A DNA stretch of 64,000 nucleotides from Adiantum capillus-veneris (taxonomy: Eukaryota > Streptophyta > Polypodiopsida > Polypodiales > Pteridaceae), in assembly GCA_014529385.2 (NCBI GenBank), contig CM043944.1, positions 59,967,268 to 60,031,267 on the forward strand, read 5' to 3'. Below, piece after piece: positions 58,173-64,000 of the stretch. Position 1 is the first letter of the stretch; every line of letters begins with the position of its first letter. The position numbers and the translations under genes are program-made. The notes under the pieces were generated by a model, which saw only the letters and a program-made list of their open reading frames with translations, made no database searches and was not told the origin of the DNA.

Positions 58173-61100
58173 TTACTTATGGTACTTTGGTAGGGGATGT
58201 GGCGGGCCAGTAGATCTTTTAACATGGGATTGAATATGGAAGAATCCACTTCGAAGAAGCCTGTCTTTGAAAGCTTCTTCGAAGGTCTGCATGTAATGAG
58301 AGGGCAGAAACATGACTCTTGCATATAATCCCATGATAACATTTCTGCTTGGGATTTCTGTCTCCATATTCCAGCAAATGCCCCGCGTACCTTCGACAAA
58401 AACTTGCCAGGGATGCTCTGCTGCTTCAATGTTGCTGAAAGCTGTAATGCATGTGATGAGCATTTTGGCAATCTTTACAAGCATCTAACAAGTGAGATCT
58501 GGGATCTCTTTCATCATGTTGATTACCCCTTTTAGAGTTTGCACCATGTATTGCTCGGATGGGGGGTTGTTACTAAGCGGTTTTGTGATTATCGGGTAGT
58601 TCAGCACTGCCACTCTTTTGCTTTGCTAACTAAAAAAACTGTCCTAGGATCGCCATCTGTTGATGGGATAGTAAGTGGGGTCGATCTTGAGATGCTGGGG
58701 GACGTTCCTGTAATATGTTTCATCAGTTGGTCGCTGTTCAAACCAGTTTTTCCGCCAGAGTGGCTGATTGTCTAGGATGGCCTGAATCTGAAGGGCCATA
58801 ATTGGAAACTCTCTATAGTCCCCTTTGCTTTTTGGTTCAAGTTTGGGAAGCATCTTTTGCTGCCATAATCGAACTTCTTGCCGCATCAATGGCAGTGCGA
58901 TCATCTCGTGCCCATGATTTTTTACTACCTCATCTGGACTGATCATGAGGAGGGCAGCCGATTCTAGCACCTTCAGTTCATATTGCATATACGCCTTGTG
59001 TGAAGGGTCCTTTACTTCTGAGATCCAGCGCTAAATTTCATCCTTTGCCGACTTCGAGGTGGATGTCGTGGCTGGATCTGCAAATTCCTGCGTGCCTTTT
59101 CCAATGCTGGTAGTGGGCACCTCTGTTTGATGAGTTTCAAGCACTGATTGTTCGAATCCTTCTCCCTGCTCAAATTCCCCTGGGGCTTGTTGATACTTTG
59201 TTTGATTGTCTTTTAGAGCTGCTAACTCCCCACTTGCCTCAGCGAGTTGCCTCTTTAATTCGTCGATTTCCTCATCCTTGGTCTGTTGTAGGGCCCTACG
59301 ACCTACCTTCATGATCTGTTTGTCATATTTCTCTTGTTTCAGGGTCTCTTTCAACTCTTTGATTTCCTGGCTCAAGGAAGTAGATCCTGCAGTCGTTGTT
59401 GAGGAGGAGGATGTCTCCTGTATGGCCAGGAGCTGAGTTAGAGATCTGCTAACCACCACATACAAGCCTTGTAGCTTCTCATTTTGTTCCCTTTCTCTGG
59501 TTAGCTCCTCCTCGAGGCGTTGCTGTTCGATCTGCAATGCGGAGTTCTCCTCGTTGAATTGTTGCACTTCCTTGTAATAGTACGCTGCATTCTCCTGTTC
59601 TCTCTGCAACTCCAATTGTGCCTGGAGTTGTGCATTCTTTAGTGCGTTGATTTGTTGCTTTAACTCCAATGATTTTGCTGTTGATTTGTTGCTTTAACTC
59701 CAATGATTTTGCCTGGAGTTGTGCATTCTTTAGTGCGTTGATTTGTTGCTTTAACTCCAATGATTTTGCTATTGCTCTAGATGCTTCTTTGTTGCTGTCT
59801 TCTAACTCCAGCTCTCTTAGGTTGTAAAGAGCCCTTTGACATTGAAACTGTAGTTTGATATGCTCTAGGTGAGCGTCAATGTCAAATGACTTAACTATCT
59901 CCGCTCCTTCTTCCATGGCCGCTTGTGTGTGTGGCGATCTTGGCCTATGCTGGTCTTTTTGGCCCTGATCCGATTGCTCAGCTACCTCAGCTTGCTTTTC
60001 TTTTTGTTTCGAATCTTTTAAAGCATCAGAGGTTCTGGCAGGCTTTGTTTGTGACTCTATTTTTTGATCAGTTTTCTGTTCCGTCTGCTTTCCTTCCGCC
60101 CCTTGCTCCGACAGTCCTTCACTTTCTCCTTTCTCTTTTTACAAAGTCTCTAAAAGTGTCTCAGTATCCTTGGGAGAACCAAGGTCTTGACCTTGTTGGT
60201 CCTGTGTGTCGTGTTGTTCCTCTCCTTGCGAGTGAATTTCCTCTTTTTTACTTTTACTAGATCCGTCAGATGATTTGAGATCATCGACACGTGGCTTCTT
60301 TGATTCTTCTTTTTACCTCTGCTCCATCTTTCGCTTGAGCTCATTGTGAATGCACTGCCGCATGGCGCTGGCAATTTCCCATTTTTCTTTAGCTTCCTGC
60401 CTCTTCTGTTGCTTGATCCTTTCCAAAGCCTCTGTTTTCCTGCGTAGCAACGGAGTATTCTCGGCTTCATTGTCTTCTTTCTCATCATCCACTTCTGTTT
60501 CTTGGGTTTGATGCTGATCTTGCTTTTATTGGCGGAGCTTTTCCCTCAATGCCTGAGCCTCTTCCATTGTCCTCCTGGCATGAGTAATGGGGATAGCCTC
60601 TGGCAAGTGTGTAGCCTTTTTCTTCAACCGGGTATATCCCAGTGTGTATGGGTTGTCCTAATCCTCCTCCGAAGACTGGTACTCTGAAGGAGTGTCTCTT
60701 GGGTGGGACCCCTCTTCCTGGCTACTCTGAGCATCTGACTCGGTCTTCTCGCTGTCAGAATCCCTTAGCGGTGCACTTTGCCTTGTCTATTTGACTCGGT
60801 TTCGGTCTTGTAGAAGGTCCTGCCACTGGTCTTATAGCTCTTTTGGATCTGTGGATCAGATCTATCTGAGCTTCGACAGGTGGTAGATCATCGATCATTC
60901 CCAGTGCTTGATAGGCTATACGTGTGAGCATTGGTCCTCCGTTCATGTAAGTTTTCCTTTTTTGACTCCCCTTCAGGTTTGCTTCCACAATAGTGTCAAG
61001 AAGATAGTTGCCAAAGTCGCAACTGACCACCCTGTCTTCAACCAAGCCCATCGCTATTACCACTTCCATATGGAACAAACGTTCGATATATCTTGGTGTC

Positions 61101-61661
61101 TTCTTCACCTTGAAATGTTGTGATATAAGGCGCAATGGTAGTTTAGTTTCTGATTAGATTAGGTCTTGATACGTCAACTTGTGGCCTCGTTGCTTCAAAA
61201 AGTCTTTATCATTGTCTATTGCCTTCGTTTTTTGCAATAGATTGTGCGTCCCTTGCGGCAAGTGGAGGGCTTCATTGATAATTTTCGCTGTAATTTTTAC
61301 CTTGACAACTGCCCCATCCTTGTCTATCAGAGTTGCTTCCCCATTGTATTGAATTGAACTTATGAGCTCGTGAGATCGTCTGAAGTCTGTTTCCCAAGGA
61401 GGCAGTCGTAAGAAGTTGTCGAGCTGTAGGCACCTGACCCCTGCTTGCACTTCTGGTTTTTGGTGCAAAGTCCACATTTCTTGTGGAAAGATGGTGGTCT
61501 TTACAATTTCTTCTCTCTGCTGCTTGAAACCTTCCGATGAAAATGTTCGCCGGAATTGCTTCAAGTACCTGTTTGGTGAGGTGAGCTTTCTCATTTGATG
61601 AGATATCGGTTATCTCATAGGGTGCCACATTCCACTCCCTCTATGCTTTCCTTCGAGGCAT
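58173..61661 (-). pseudogene. Decayed gene for a Gln/Glu-rich coiled-coil protein, probably transposon-related
   Basis: The minus strand is readable as one long protein gene of about 1,100 codons with several frameshifts and about nine in-frame stops, all TAG or TAA. The N-terminal part (61594-60755) is globular: NRYLKQFRRTFSSEGFKQQ, then NEALHLPQGTHNLLQ, and YIERLFHMEVVIAMGL. It recalls the plant-mobile-element protein fold seen in many plant genomes, but I cannot place it firmly. The middle (60780-59900) is acidic and Gln-rich. Then comes a coiled coil (59900-59200; SLELKQQINALKNAQLQA occurs twice because of a frame-shifting duplication at 59640-59770). The C-terminal part (59030-58173) has MALQIQAILDNQPLWRKNW and SNIEAAEHPWQVFVEG. 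No LTRs or TIRs were found around it. Confidence 0.55.
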
Positions 61662-61672
61662 CCTGTTGCCAA

Positions 61673-64000
<2,328 letters not shown>

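Overview
This window reads as nuclear DNA of a land plant with a large, repeat-rich genome. A fern is my best guess. The reasons are a PLS-class PPR gene built from nearly identical triads, plant-type Copia, Gypsy and hAT transposons, several GA/CT microsatellites of about 80 to 135 bp, and wide AT-rich gene-poor tracts. This is inference from content; I cannot name the species. Almost everything recognisable is mobile DNA, and much of it is nested. The one clear host-type gene is the PPR gene at 32143-34947.

Layout. 1-3.9 kb: a tandem array of decayed Gypsy-type gag-protease units on the minus strand, joined by a repeated spacer of about 450 bp. 6.6-14.1 kb: another gag-protease copy, cut in two by a 5.9-kb LTR element (7392-13308) with 473-bp LTRs, a 5-bp target duplication (TCCAC), a tRNA-Met primer site and no coding capacity. 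That element carries six hairpins with one constant 19-nt loop and different, still complementary stems. 14.96-22.49 kb: a 7.5-kb hAT transposon with CAGGGATTT termini and an 8-bp duplication (7/8 match). It holds a BED/hAT transposase gene broken by two TAG codons, plus two non-transposase genes: an unrecognised helical protein and a coiled-coil RING-H2 protein. 22.5-29.5 kb: a relative of the 5.9-kb LTR element in the opposite orientation, split by a very young Copia element (23405-28528) with LTRs that look identical and one in-frame TAG between integrase and reverse transcriptase.

29.5-37.5 kb: mostly non-coding, with the PPR gene and a small coding-like fragment. 37.5-57.1 kb: a decayed Copia copy whose 5' part (37523-40293) and 3' part (55475-57141) are separated by a 15.2-kb insertion with terminal inverted repeats (TTAGGAAAA...). 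The insertion contains microsatellites, non-coding DNA and, near its right end, two unrecognised genes or gene remnants. 58.2-61.7 kb: a decayed coiled-coil protein gene on the minus strand. 61.9-63.0 kb: five copies of a 20-bp palindrome.

Stop codons that interrupt otherwise open frames are mostly TAG or TAA, often where Gln is expected. This fits C-to-T decay of methylated, silenced DNA. It does not fit a variant genetic code, because the PPR gene is free of internal stops. The most interesting candidates are the hAT with its two extra genes and mirror-image ends, the constant-loop hairpin array, and the 15.2-kb TIR element.
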